This document shows, piece by piece, positions 54,573 to 64,000 of a stretch of 64,000 nt of DNA. Within the stretch, counting starts at the first letter, position 1; each line of letters opens with the position of its first letter. The stretch comes from Rhizobiaceae bacterium (GTDB lineage Bacteria > Pseudomonadota > Alphaproteobacteria > Rhizobiales > Rhizobiaceae), in NCBI GenBank assembly GCA_017644005.1, contig JAEPMJ010000001.1, positions 434,001 through 498,000 of the forward strand, given 5' to 3'. The notes under the pieces were generated by a model that was not told where the DNA came from, did no database searches, and saw only the letters and a list, made by a program, of their open reading frames with translations. Made by a program: the position numbers and the translations under genes.

Positions 54573-56024
54573 ATGGCTGACAAGGCGGAAAAAATGAAAG
54601 CGCGGCTGCCGCGCGGCTTTGTCGACCGTACGGCCGACGACATCCGCGCCGTCGACAAGATGATGCGCGCCATCCGCGAGAAATTCGAGCTCTACGGTTT
54701 CGAGCCGGTGGAGCAGCCTTTCGTGGAATACACGGACGCGCTGGGCAAGTTTCTGCCCGACCAGGACCGGCCCAACGAGGGCGTATTCTCCTTCCAGGAC
54801 GATGACGAGCAGTGGCTCTCGCTGCGCTACGACCTGACCGCGCCGCTGGCGCGCTACGTGGCGGAAAATTTCGAGACGCTGCCCAAGCCCTATCGCAGCT
54901 ACCGCTCGGGCTGGGTGTTCCGTAATGAAAAACCGGGCCCCGGGCGCTTCCGCCAGTTCATGCAGTTCGACGCCGACATCGTCGGCACGCCGGGCGTGGC
55001 CGCCGATGCCGAGATGGCAATGATGATGGCCGACACGCTGGAAGCGGTCGGTATCGCGCGCGGCGACTACGTGATCCGCGTCAACAACCGCAAGGTGCTT
55101 GACGGAGTGCTGGAGGCGATTGGCCTTGGCGGCGAGGGAAACGCCGGGCGACGCCTGGCCGTGCTGCGCGCCATCGACAAACTGGACAAGTTCGGTCCGG
55201 AGGGTGTGAGGCTGCTGCTCGGCGAAGGCCGCAAGGACGAGAGCGGAGACTTCACGAAGGGTGCAGAGCTGGATGATGCCGGTATCGCAACCGTTCTGGG
55301 TTACATTGAATCAGGCGAAGTCGCCGACAATGAGGGCGTTCATGAACTGGCTCAGATCAGATCGCTGATTGCAGCAGCGGGCTATGACGACGGCCGCGTC
55401 AAGATCGATCCCTCCGTCGTCCGCGGGCTCGAATATTACACCGGGCCTGTCTACGAAGCCGAGTTGCTGTTCGAGGTGCCGAACGAAAAGGGCGAGATCG
55501 TCCGCTTTGGTTCGGTGGCGGGCGGCGGGCGTTATGACGGGCTCGTTTCGCGCTTTCGCGGCGAGCCGGTGCCTGCGACCGGCTTTTCCATCGGCGTGTC
55601 GCGCCTCACCACGGCACTGAAGAATCTCGGAAAGCTCGACACATCCAGCGTCATCGCCCCGGTCGTCGTACTGGTCATGGACCGCGATACCGAAAGCCTC
55701 GGCCGCTGCCAGAAGATGGTCACTGCGCTCCGCGACGCCGGCATCCGAGCCGAGATGTATCTCGGCGGCTCGGGCATGAAGGCGCAGATGAAATATGCCG
55801 ACCGGCGCGGCGCGCCCTGCGTTGTCATCCAGGGCGGCGACGAGCGCGAAAAAGGCGAAGTGCAGATCAAGGACCTGATCGCCGGCGCCAAAGCGGCGCA
55901 GGAAATCACCGACAATGCCGAATGGCGCGAAAGCCGACCGGCGCAGTTTTCTGTAAAAGAAGACGAACTCGTTGAGGCCGTGCGGCGCGTGCTTGCGGGT
56001 CAGGCCGAGGATCGGACGGCCTGA
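54573..56024 (+). CDS. hisS: Histidyl-tRNA synthetase
   Basis: The 483-residue class II synthetase has motif 1/2 segments [20 protein letters not shown] and [20 protein letters not shown], the histidine motif region [20 protein letters not shown] and motif 3 [11 protein letters not shown], plus a C-terminal anticodon-binding domain from about 370. The longer, eukaryote-like alphaproteobacterial form is recognisable from its length and N-terminal extension. It leads hisS-hisZ-hisG. Confidence 0.95.
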   Translation: MADKAEKMKARLPRGFVDRTADDIRAVDKMMRAIREKFELYGFEPVEQPFVEYTDALGKFLPDQDRPNEGVFSFQDDDEQWLSLRYDLTAPLARYVAENFETLPKPYRSYRSGWVFRNEKPGPGRFRQFMQFDADIVGTPGVAADAEMAMMMADTLEAVGIARGDYVIRVNNRKVLDGVLEAIGLGGEGNAGRRLAVLRAIDKLDKFGPEGVRLLLGEGRKDESGDFTKGAELDDAGIATVLGYIESGEVADNEGVHELAQIRSLIAAAGYDDGRVKIDPSVVRGLEYYTGPVYEAELLFEVPNEKGEIVRFGSVAGGGRYDGLVSRFRGEPVPATGFSIGVSRLTTALKNLGKLDTSSVIAPVVVLVMDRDTESLGRCQKMVTALRDAGIRAEMYLGGSGMKAQMKYADRRGAPCVVIQGGDEREKGEVQIKDLIAGAKAAQEITDNAEWRESRPAQFSVKEDELVEAVRRVLAGQAEDRTA

Positions 56025-56028
56025 ACGC

Positions 56029-57147
56029 ATGACCGCCCTGCCCGAGTTCGCCGACGACATCACCGCGCAGCTGAATTCCTGCGGCGCGCCGGCGACCGAT
56101 GTCGCCATTCTGCAACCGGCTGATCCGTTTCTCGACATGGCGGGCGAGGATTTGCGCCGCCGCATTTTCCTCACCGAAAGCGAAACCGGCGCTGCGCTTT
56201 GCCTGCGGCCCGAATTCACCATCCCCGTCTGCCTCGACCACATAGCACGTCGCGCGGCCACACCCCGGCGCTACGGCTATCTCGGCGAAGTGTTCCGTCA
56301 GCGGCGCGAAGGCGGAGCCGAGTTCTTCCAGGCCGGCATCGAGGATCTGGGCGAAGCCGACATTGCCACCGCCGATGCGCGCTCAGTCGCCGACGCGCAC
56401 GCGCTTCTGGCACGTTTGCTGCCGGGCAAGGCGCTTGCGGTCACCATCGGCGACCAGTCGGTATTCGAAGCCGTGCTTGCCGCGCTCGGCCTGCCGCGCG
56501 GCTGGCAAAAGCGACTGGCGCGCGCTTTTGGCTCGCCCGGCGCATTGGAAGCCGCCCTTTCCGACCTTGCCAACCCGACCCGCGCCGCCGCGCTCGACGA
56601 ACCCGCCGCATCGCTGCTGCTTGCCGGCGAACCGGAGCCGCTTGCCGCCCACATCGCGGAGCGTATGGAAGATGCCGGTCACTCGTTGGGCGCCGGGCGC
56701 AGCCCGTTGGAAATTGCCAAACGGCTGATCGAAAAATCGGAGCTGCGCAGTGTGCGGCTTTCCGATGAGGCACTGAACGCGCTCAAGGCGTTTCTCGACA
56801 TCAGGGTCCCGCTTGGCGACGCGCATGCCGCGCTCGAAGCATTCGCCGGCGAGGCAAAGCTCTCGCTCGGAGGGGCGCTCGCCAGGTTCGGAGCTCGCGC
56901 GGAAGCGATCGCAGCGCACGGACTGAGCGGCGAGTTCGAATATGATGCCGCCTTCGGCCGGCCGCTCGACTACTACACCGGGCTGGTCTTCGAGATCGGC
57001 CTGCCGGGCGACACCCCTCCCCTGGCCGGCGGCGGGCGCTACGACCGGCTGCTCACCCTGCTCGGTGCGAAGACGCCGATCCCCGGCGTCGGCTTCTCGG
57101 CCTGGATCGACCGCATCTCAGACATTCGCGAGAGGGAGCGGCCATGA
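56029..57147 (+). CDS. hisZ: ATP phosphoribosyltransferase regulatory subunit HisZ
   Basis: The 372-residue protein is a HisRS catalytic-core paralogue ([54 protein letters not shown]) without an anticodon-binding domain. HisZ assembles with the short HisG to give an active, histidine-regulated hetero-octamer. It starts 4 bp after hisS and overlaps hisG as ATGA. Confidence 0.95.
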   Translation: MTALPEFADDITAQLNSCGAPATDVAILQPADPFLDMAGEDLRRRIFLTESETGAALCLRPEFTIPVCLDHIARRAATPRRYGYLGEVFRQRREGGAEFFQAGIEDLGEADIATADARSVADAHALLARLLPGKALAVTIGDQSVFEAVLAALGLPRGWQKRLARAFGSPGALEAALSDLANPTRAAALDEPAASLLLAGEPEPLAAHIAERMEDAGHSLGAGRSPLEIAKRLIEKSELRSVRLSDEALNALKAFLDIRVPLGDAHAALEAFAGEAKLSLGGALARFGARAEAIAAHGLSGEFEYDAAFGRPLDYYTGLVFEIGLPGDTPPLAGGGRYDRLLTLLGAKTPIPGVGFSAWIDRISDIRERERP

Positions 57148-57836
57148 GCATCACGCTTGCGCTTCCTTCCAAGGGCCGGCTGAAAGAGCAGGCGCTGAAG
57201 CACATGGCGGAAGCCGGGCTTTCGGTCGAGTTGCCCGAAGATGACCGCCGCTATCGCGCTACGCTGTCCAACCGGCCGGGCGTCGAGCTTGTTTTCCTGT
57301 CGGCCTCGGAGATCGCCAGCGAACTCGGCCAGGGCAATATCGACCTCGGCGTGACGGGCGAAGACCTGTTGCGCGAGACTAACGGCGAGTTCGACGCACG
57401 CGTCGAGATCGCGGCGCGCCTCGGATTCGGGCGTGCCGACGTCGTCGTCGCCGTACCCGACATGTGGTTCGATGTAGATACAATGGCCGACCTCGACGAC
57501 GTCGCGGCAGACTTCCGGCACCGGCACGGGCGGCGGCTCAGGATCGCGACGAAGTATTGGCGGCTCACCCAACAGTTTTTCTCCCAATTGCACGGCATTC
57601 AGGTGTACCGCATCGTGGAGAGCCTGGGCGCGACAGAGGGCGCGCCCGCGGCCGGCTCCGCCGATGTTATCGTCGATATCACCACGACCGGCTCGACACT
57701 GCGCGCCAACCATCTCAAGGTCCTGGAAGACGGCGTGATCCTGCGCTCCGAAGCCTGTCTTGCCGCTTCCCGCAGGGAGCGTGGCAATGAGGACGACAAG
57801 GCAATTGCCGAGCTTGCGGCGGCGTTGGGTCGTTAG
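57144..57836 (+). CDS. hisG: ATP phosphoribosyltransferase catalytic subunit, short form
   Basis: The 230-residue enzyme performs the first step of histidine synthesis (ATP + PRPP). It begins [20 protein letters not shown] and has the PRPP-binding loop [24 protein letters not shown] sequence [20 protein letters not shown]. The short form lacks the C-terminal ACT-like regulatory domain and so depends on HisZ, encoded just upstream. Its stop overlaps the convergent DoxX gene by 4 bp. Confidence 0.95.
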   Translation: MSITLALPSKGRLKEQALKHMAEAGLSVELPEDDRRYRATLSNRPGVELVFLSASEIASELGQGNIDLGVTGEDLLRETNGEFDARVEIAARLGFGRADVVVAVPDMWFDVDTMADLDDVAADFRHRHGRRLRIATKYWRLTQQFFSQLHGIQVYRIVESLGATEGAPAAGSADVIVDITTTGSTLRANHLKVLEDGVILRSEACLAASRRERGNEDDKAIAELAAALGR

Positions 57837-58231
57837 CCCCTGCGCGCATCGACCGAAAACGCACCCGGGCCGTGGATCGCAAGCAGGATCAGCCCGCCCG
57901 CAACGGCGATATCCTTGAGCAGCATCTGCTGGTGGAAGAACGCGAGCTGGCTCGTCTCGCCCTGCCCGTAATGTCCAAGGACACTGGCGGCAACAGCGAA
58001 CACCGCCAGCAGCGCCGCGACCGGGCGTGTGACTATTCCTGCGATCAGGCAAAGTGCGGCAAGAAGCTCGAACGCGCCCACCGCCCATGGCAGCAGGTCG
58101 GGGAGCGGTAAGGCGAGGCCGGCAAAATAGGCTGCCGTACCGGCCGGGTTCGACAAGGCCGCGTAGCCGCTCTGCGCGAACATAAGCGCCAGCAGCACGC
58201 GTGCCAGAAGCGGGAACAAAGCGGTCGTCAT
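57833..58231 (-). CDS. DoxX-family membrane protein
   Basis: The 132-residue protein has four hydrophobic segments with the DoxX-type opening [20 protein letters not shown], and ends [11 protein letters not shown]. It is a clear paralogue of the DoxX protein encoded at 58328 (shared end S-V-D-x-R-R and segment positions). DoxX/DoxD-like proteins are linked to quinone or thiosulfate redox, but function of this subgroup is unknown. It ends tail to tail with hisG. Confidence 0.85.
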   Translation of the reverse strand: MTTALFPLLARVLLALMFAQSGYAALSNPAGTAAYFAGLALPLPDLLPWAVGAFELLAALCLIAGIVTRPVAALLAVFAVAASVLGHYGQGETSQLAFFHQQMLLKDIAVAGGLILLAIHGPGAFSVDARRG

Positions 58232-58276
58232 AATGTCCTCAGCCGAGGACCGAAGCTACCACGGCGCCCCTGAAGC

Positions 58277-58308
58277 AAAAAAGCCCGGCGCGAGGCGCCG
58301 GGCTTTTT
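58277..58308. terminator. Bidirectional Rho-independent terminator
   Basis: AAAAAAGCCCGGCGC-GAG-GCGCCGGGCTTTTT has a 9-bp perfect GC stem, 3-base loop and A/T runs on both sides, so it can stop transcription from either strand. On the minus strand it ends the second DoxX gene (58328) and insulates the first DoxX gene from it. Confidence 0.85.
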
Positions 58309-58327
58309 CTGACCATTCGGGTGCGGA

Positions 58328-58717
58328 TCAGGCGGCGGCGCGGCGGCCATCAACCGAAAGCGACTCGGGCCCAGCGGCGTAGAGCGCCAGCAGACCGCCT
58401 GCGATGGTGAAGTTCTTCATGGACATGATCATCTGCATCTGGTCGCCGAAATCGGCATGGAAGAAGATTGCCGTAAAGATGCAGAAAAGCGCAAGGAATG
58501 CCGCGCCGATGCGGGTCTGGAAGCCGACCAGTACGGCAATGCCGGCCAGCGTTTCGCCGATACCGGCCACCCAGGCACCCAGCGTTGCGGCCGGCAGGCC
58601 AACCGAGCCGATATAGCCCGCGGTGCCAGCAATATCGGTGAGTTTCTGCAGACCCGACATGATGAACATGACGGACAGCAGGATGCGTGCGACAAGAAGT
58701 GTGACGTTGTTGGACAT
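58328..58717 (-). CDS. DoxX-family membrane protein
   Basis: The 129-residue protein has four hydrophobic segments: LVARILLSVMFIMSGLQKLT, WVAGIGETLAGIAVLV, IGAAFLALFCIFTAIFFHAD and FTIAGGLLALYAAG. The opening and the F-H-A-D-F segment are typical for DoxX proteins. Start ATG at 58715-58717 after GGAGCAGGAAC. Its closest relative in the window is the other DoxX gene downstream. Confidence 0.87.
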   Translation of the reverse strand: MSNNVTLLVARILLSVMFIMSGLQKLTDIAGTAGYIGSVGLPAATLGAWVAGIGETLAGIAVLVGFQTRIGAAFLALFCIFTAIFFHADFGDQMQMIMSMKNFTIAGGLLALYAAGPESLSVDGRRAAA

Positions 58718-58824
58718 GGGTGTTCCTGCTCCGGAAAGACAAAGGGAGCGCGCTTGATACGCAATTGTCTGCTTTCCGGTAGACCGCAATTTGCGAACGC
58801 AGCGTTCACACCCGACAGCGCGGG

Positions 58825-60210
58825 TCAGCCTGTCATGTCTTCGGGTCGCACCAGCCGGTCATAATCGGCCTCGGAAACGAGCCCGCTCTTCACGGCTTCC
58901 TCTTTCAATGTCGTGCCGTTCTTGTGCGCCGTCTTGGCGATGCTGGCCGCCGCGTCGTAGCCGATCTCGGGCGCGAGCGCCGTCACCAGCATCAGCGACT
59001 GGCGCATAAGCTCGGCAATACGCCCTTCGTTTGCCTCGATGCCTGTCACGCAGTTGTCGGCGAAAGAGCGCATCGCGTCCGCCAGCAGGCGCTGCGACTG
59101 CAGCACCGCATTGGCGATCACCGGCTTGAAGACGTTCAGTTCGAAGTGACCCTGGCTGGCCGCCATCGTGACGGTCGTTTGGTTGCCAATCACCTGGGCC
59201 GCGACCATGGTCAGCGCCTCGGCCTGGGTCGGGTTGACCTTGCCCGGCATGATCGACGAGCCCGGCTCGTTTTCGGGCAGAACCAGTTCGCCTAGCCCCG
59301 AGCGCGGTCCCGAACCCAGGAAGCGTATGTCATTGGCAATCTTGAAAAGGTCGGCGGCCAATGCTGCGAGCACGCCATGAAACGCGGCCAACGCGCCATG
59401 GCTTGCCAACGCTTCGAACTTGTTCTCGGCTGTTCGGAACGGGATGCCGGTCAGCTCCGCCATTCGGGCCGCGAAGCCCTCCGCAAACCCCTTGGGCGCA
59501 TTGAGGCCGGTACCGACGGCAGTGCCGCCCTGTGCCAGCGCATGCACGTCGCCAAGCGCGTGCCCGACGCGCTTGGCAGCCAAATCGAGTGCTGACACAT
59601 AGCCGGAAAACTCCTGGCCGAGCGTCAGCGGTGTCGCATCCTGCGTGTGCGTGCGCCCGATCTTCACGATGCCGGCAAAGGCTTCCTCTTTTGCAGCCAG
59701 CGCGCCCCGAAGATGCTCCAGCGCCGGCAGCAGCCGGTCGCGCGCCTCAAGCGCGACAGCGACATGCATCGCGGTGGGGAAGGTGTCGTTGGACGACTGG
59801 CTCATATTCACATGATCGTTGGGATGAACCGGCTGCTTCGATCCCATCTTGCCGCCCAGCATCTCGATCGCTCGGTTGGCGATCACCTCATTGGCGTTCA
59901 TGTTGGACTGGGTGCCGGAGCCGGTCTGCCACACGACAAGCGGGAAATGTGCGTCGAGCTTGCCGGCCGCCACCTCTTCCGCAGCTTCGGCAATGGCAGA
60001 GCCAAGTTTGGCGTCGAGTTTGCCCAGCGCGACATTGGTGTCGGCCGCCGCCAGCTTCACCAGCCCCAGCGCATGAACCAGCGGCAGCGGCATGCGCTCG
60101 GTGCCAATGCGGAAATTGTTGCGCGAGCGTTCCGTCTGCGCCCCCCAGTAACGGTCGGCAGGAACGTCGATGGCGCCGAAGGTGTCCGTCTCGCTGCGTT
60201 TTTCGGCCAT
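58825..60210 (-). CDS. fumC: Class II fumarate hydratase
   Basis: The 461-residue homotetrameric enzyme interconverts fumarate and malate in the TCA cycle. It has the signature [40 protein letters not shown] and the active-site segment [20 protein letters not shown]. These are diagnostic for FumC within the fumarase/aspartase superfamily. The next upstream region (60211-60445) should hold its promoter and has no gene. Confidence 0.95.
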   Translation of the reverse strand: MAEKRSETDTFGAIDVPADRYWGAQTERSRNNFRIGTERMPLPLVHALGLVKLAAADTNVALGKLDAKLGSAIAEAAEEVAAGKLDAHFPLVVWQTGSGTQSNMNANEVIANRAIEMLGGKMGSKQPVHPNDHVNMSQSSNDTFPTAMHVAVALEARDRLLPALEHLRGALAAKEEAFAGIVKIGRTHTQDATPLTLGQEFSGYVSALDLAAKRVGHALGDVHALAQGGTAVGTGLNAPKGFAEGFAARMAELTGIPFRTAENKFEALASHGALAAFHGVLAALAADLFKIANDIRFLGSGPRSGLGELVLPENEPGSSIMPGKVNPTQAEALTMVAAQVIGNQTTVTMAASQGHFELNVFKPVIANAVLQSQRLLADAMRSFADNCVTGIEANEGRIAELMRQSLMLVTALAPEIGYDAAASIAKTAHKNGTTLKEEAVKSGLVSEADYDRLVRPEDMTG

Positions 60211-60445
60211 GGCTCACCTCAATAATCGCTGCACAGCATATGGTGGAACCGGACCGAATACGCAACGCAGGCTGAATGGTCCGGCGGGACGGAGAGCCCG
60301 CCCCAGTCGGAAGATCACGCCAATTGAGGCTGAGACCGCAGCGATCCCCAGCGGAAACCGCTGCTGCGCCGTAGCCGAACCAGCACCGCCGCTGCCACAG
60401 CCAACGTCAGCAACTCAGCTGCCGCGCCCGCCAGAATGAAACGGA

Positions 60446-60471
60446 AAAGGGCGGCATCGCTGCCGCCCTTT
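60446..60471 (-). terminator. Terminator of the groESL operon
   Basis: AAAGGGCGGCA-TCGC-TGCCGCCCTTT is an 11-bp perfect stem with a 4-base loop, followed on the minus strand by a T-rich TTTTCCGTTT stretch. It lies about 185 bp past the groEL stop, after the tandem repeats, and is the best end for the groESL transcript. Confidence 0.7.
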
Positions 60472-60490
60472 CGTAATGCTTGAAGGTGGT

Positions 60491-62302
<1,812 letters not shown>

Positions 62303-62363
62303 TCAGCTCCTGGGCGCGAGGCCCGAATTTCAGTTGGTTAGGTTCTGATGCGCAGGGCGGCGT

Positions 62364-62660
62364 TCAGCCGATAATGCCCATGATGTCGGATTCCTTCATG
62401 ATCAGGAGATCCTCGCCGTTGAGCTTGACCTCGGTGCCCGACCACTTGCCGAACAGCACGCGGTCGCCTGCCTTGACGTCCAGCGGAACAACCTTGCCCG
62501 CCTCGTCGCGAGCACCCGAACCGACGGCGATGATCTCGCCTTCGGATGGCTTTTCCTTCGCGGTGTCGGGGATGATGATGCCGCCAGTGGTCTTTTCCTC
62601 AGAGTCGACGCGACGTACGACGACACGGTCGTGAAGCGGGCGGAACTTCGTTTTTGCCAT
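62364..62660 (-). CDS. groES: Co-chaperonin GroES
   Basis: The 98-residue Hsp10 caps GroEL. It starts [20 protein letters not shown], has the mobile loop [20 protein letters not shown] and ends with [20 protein letters not shown]. These are textbook GroES. The ATG at 62658-62660 lies about 58 bp downstream of the CIRCE element. It leads the groESL operon. Confidence 0.97.
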   Translation of the reverse strand: MAKTKFRPLHDRVVVRRVDSEEKTTGGIIIPDTAKEKPSEGEIIAVGSGARDEAGKVVPLDVKAGDRVLFGKWSGTEVKLNGEDLLIMKESDIMGIIG

Positions 62661-62718
62661 TTGTGTGATCCTCGAAGCGGAATATGAAATACCGTTTTCC
62701 GGGCTCTCGCCGGATATG

Positions 62719-62782
62719 TTGGCACTCGTCTTGGATGAGTGCTAACGCGCGGTGAAATATGGATTGCCGCCGGCAGAGTCAA
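62719..62782 (-). promoter_or_regulatory. CIRCE operator (HrcA) with groESL promoter
   Basis: TTGGCACTC-N9-GAGTGCTAA at 62719-62745 matches the CIRCE consensus TTAGCACTC-N9-GAGTGCTAA with one mismatch. Upstream on the minus strand is a sigma70-like promoter: TTGACT (62777-62782), 17 bp, TATTTC (62754-62759). CIRCE lies at about +1, where HrcA blocks transcription at normal temperature. Confidence 0.9.
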
Positions 62783-62831
62783 GAAGCGGGAGCAAGTTCT
62801 CGCGTGCTTCTAGCCATTTTCGCCGCCGGCG

Positions 62832-63467
62832 CTACGGCCGCTTGAACTGGCTTCGCTCCAGTTCGACCAGTTCCCGGCACACGCAGCCTTGGACGTGATC
62901 GTTGACCAGTCCCATCGCCTGCATGAATGCGTAAACCGTAGTCGGGCCGACAAAGGTCCAGCCCATCGCCTTGAGCTGTTTGGATATGTGCGTCGAGACG
63001 TCGGTTGTCGGGTTTGTCTTGATATAGGCGAAATCGACAACCGCCGGCCGATCATCCTCCCCGGGTTCGAAAGACCAGAACCATTTGGCAAGCGAACCAT
63101 GCTCCTCGCACATTTCGACCGCCTTGCGGGCATTGTTGAACACCGACGCGATCTTTCCGCGGTGCCTGACTATGCCCGCGTTGTTCAGATGCAGGTCGAC
63201 ATGCCATTCGCCGTGAGACGCCAGTGTTTCGAAATCGAAACCGCTGAAGGCCTCCCGGAAGTTGTCGCGTTTGCGCAGTATGGTGATCCAGGACAGGCCC
63301 GACTGAAAACCCTCGAGGCAGATTTTCTCAAACAGCCGCTTGTCGTCTATGACGGGTCTTCCCCATTCGTGATCGTGATAATGAAGGTAGTCGGGTTCGT
63401 TGCCGTGCCAGAAGCACCTCTGTGCGCCGTCCGGCCCCTCGATCAGCCCGCTATCGCCATCCATCAT
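62832..63467 (-). CDS. tag: DNA-3-methyladenine glycosylase I
   Basis: The 211-residue enzyme removes 3-methyladenine from DNA. It contains QRCFWHGNEPDYLHYHDHEW (zinc ligands Cys18 and His31) and the second pair in NDHVQGCVCREL, plus GFQSGLSWITILRKRDNFRE, the HhH-like core. I use the ATG at 63465-63467 with GGGGGAC upstream; the frame also opens 16 codons earlier at 63515 without a ribosome site. It lies downstream of an unrelated gap and is monocistronic. Confidence 0.93.
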   Translation of the reverse strand: MMDGDSGLIEGPDGAQRCFWHGNEPDYLHYHDHEWGRPVIDDKRLFEKICLEGFQSGLSWITILRKRDNFREAFSGFDFETLASHGEWHVDLHLNNAGIVRHRGKIASVFNNARKAVEMCEEHGSLAKWFWSFEPGEDDRPAVVDFAYIKTNPTTDVSTHISKQLKAMGWTFVGPTTVYAFMQAMGLVNDHVQGCVCRELVELERSQFKRP

Positions 63468-63680
63468 TGACGCGTCCCCCGCAACAGATTGATTTACCTG
63501 CGGTTTACCAGACATTTCAACGCAGCGGTAACCACACCAAAAGGTTCATGCGGAAACTGGCATTTTAAGCAACCCGATTCACATTTCGGTTGCCCCCTCA
63601 CCCGACAATCGGAGCAACCGGCGCAGTCACCATCAGTGGCCGCTTCGCGCGTTTGAGTTTGTGTAACCAGTGAGTCCCTC

Positions 63681-64000
63681 ATGAAACGTGTTCTGCCGCT
63701 CCTTGCAGCGACCATACTAGCCGCCGGCACGCTCGCCGCTTCGGCGAACGACCGTTACGGCGAACGACCTCCGCTGGTCGTCAGCCCGGATCTCAGCGCG
63801 CCATGGGTGCTGCAGTTGCAGCGCGCGCCCGAGGGGCAGCGCGTCAGGGGCCTGCGCGGCGTGCGATTGGCGCCCGCCACACGCACGGTCATTCGCCGCG
63901 ACCGCCGCGCGCAGCAGCAGGTACGGGTTCGGCAGCGCGCGCAGGTTCCGCATGCAACTCGGCAGGTCGAACGCCCGGTTCAGGTCGCGTCCGCTGCTGC
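63681..64000 (+). CDS. Secreted protein, N-terminal part (possible L,D-transpeptidase)
   Basis: The frame from the ATG at 63681 runs off the window after 106 codons. It begins with a signal peptide (MKRVLPLLAATILAAGTLAA, likely cleaved after ASA), followed by NDRYGERPPLVVSPDLSAPW and then a long Arg/Gln/Val-rich low-complexity stretch. Rhizobial ErfK/YbiS L,D-transpeptidases often start this way before their YkuD domain, but that domain would lie outside the window. So the exported nature is well supported and the enzyme name is a guess. Confidence 0.6.
   Translation, partial: MKRVLPLLAATILAAGTLAASANDRYGERPPLVVSPDLSAPWVLQLQRAPEGQRVRGLRGVRLAPATRTVIRRDRRAQQQVRVRQRAQVPHATRQVERPVQVASAA

Noticed and set aside
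63570..63594. GCAACC ... GGTTGC hairpin upstream of tag.
   Set aside because: The stem is short with a bulge and no T-run; it is 100 bp upstream of both flanking starts and not placed as a terminator for either gene.

Overview
The window is a dense, high-GC alphaproteobacterial chromosome segment, most like Hyphomicrobiales of the Mesorhizobium/Phyllobacteriaceae type. This rests on gene content and order: mutL, DUF2093, lpxK, waaA, DUF4170, inositol-monophosphatase and TldD/PmbA genes in a row; hisS-hisZ-hisG with a short HisG; a ModE-type HTH protein with modABC; a BigR-type sulfide regulator; and a groESL operon with a CIRCE element. I saw no rRNA, tRNA, insertion sequence, prophage or CRISPR array.

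Layout. 1-3.9 kb: truncated BNR-repeat protein, MarR regulator, and a molybdate uptake operon (modA-modB-modC-modE-like, minus strand) behind a Mo-box promoter. 4-10.8 kb: a beta-oxidation operon (enol-lactonase-like hydrolase, FadB/J-type multifunctional enzyme, relic of an acyl-CoA ligase, thiolase, two acyl-CoA dehydrogenases) behind a promoter overlapped by a TetR-like palindrome. 10.8-13.3 kb: sulfide/persulfide detoxification (BigR repressor, two YeeE/YedE half-transporters, ETHE1-like dioxygenase, DUF442 sulfurtransferase). 13.3-16.4 kb: a TRAP transporter. 16.5-24.2 kb: tyrosine/homogentisate catabolism (AsnC regulator, hpd, then an operon hmgA, fumarylacetoacetase-family gene, odd metallo-hydrolase, small membrane protein, FAD monooxygenase, DUF2783; MarR regulator). 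24.2-28.4 kb: HPP membrane protein, kbl, an isopenicillin-N-synthase-like oxygenase, glutaryl-CoA dehydrogenase.

28.8-36.4 kb: mutL and the lipid A/Kdo block. 36.5-44.7 kb: MATE exporter, patatin-like protein, an M16 peptidase pair, rsmD, rluB, tadA, a lipoprotein. 44.8-50 kb: ileS, ribF, HAD hydrolase. 50.1-54.2 kb: degenerate EAL protein, a TadE/VWA surface protein, an unknown protein. 54.5-60.2 kb: hisS-hisZ-hisG, two DoxX genes, fumC. 60.4-64 kb: groESL, tag, and the start of a secreted protein.

Most notable: the only LpxK at the conserved lipid A locus has lost most of its catalytic motifs; the 3' end of groEL with its downstream hairpin is repeated as a 78-bp tandem unit; the homogentisate operon lacks maiA but carries a co-transcribed set of poorly described genes, including a metallo-beta-lactamase-fold protein missing metal ligands; and the ModE-like gene has no ordinary start codon and appears to begin at AUU.
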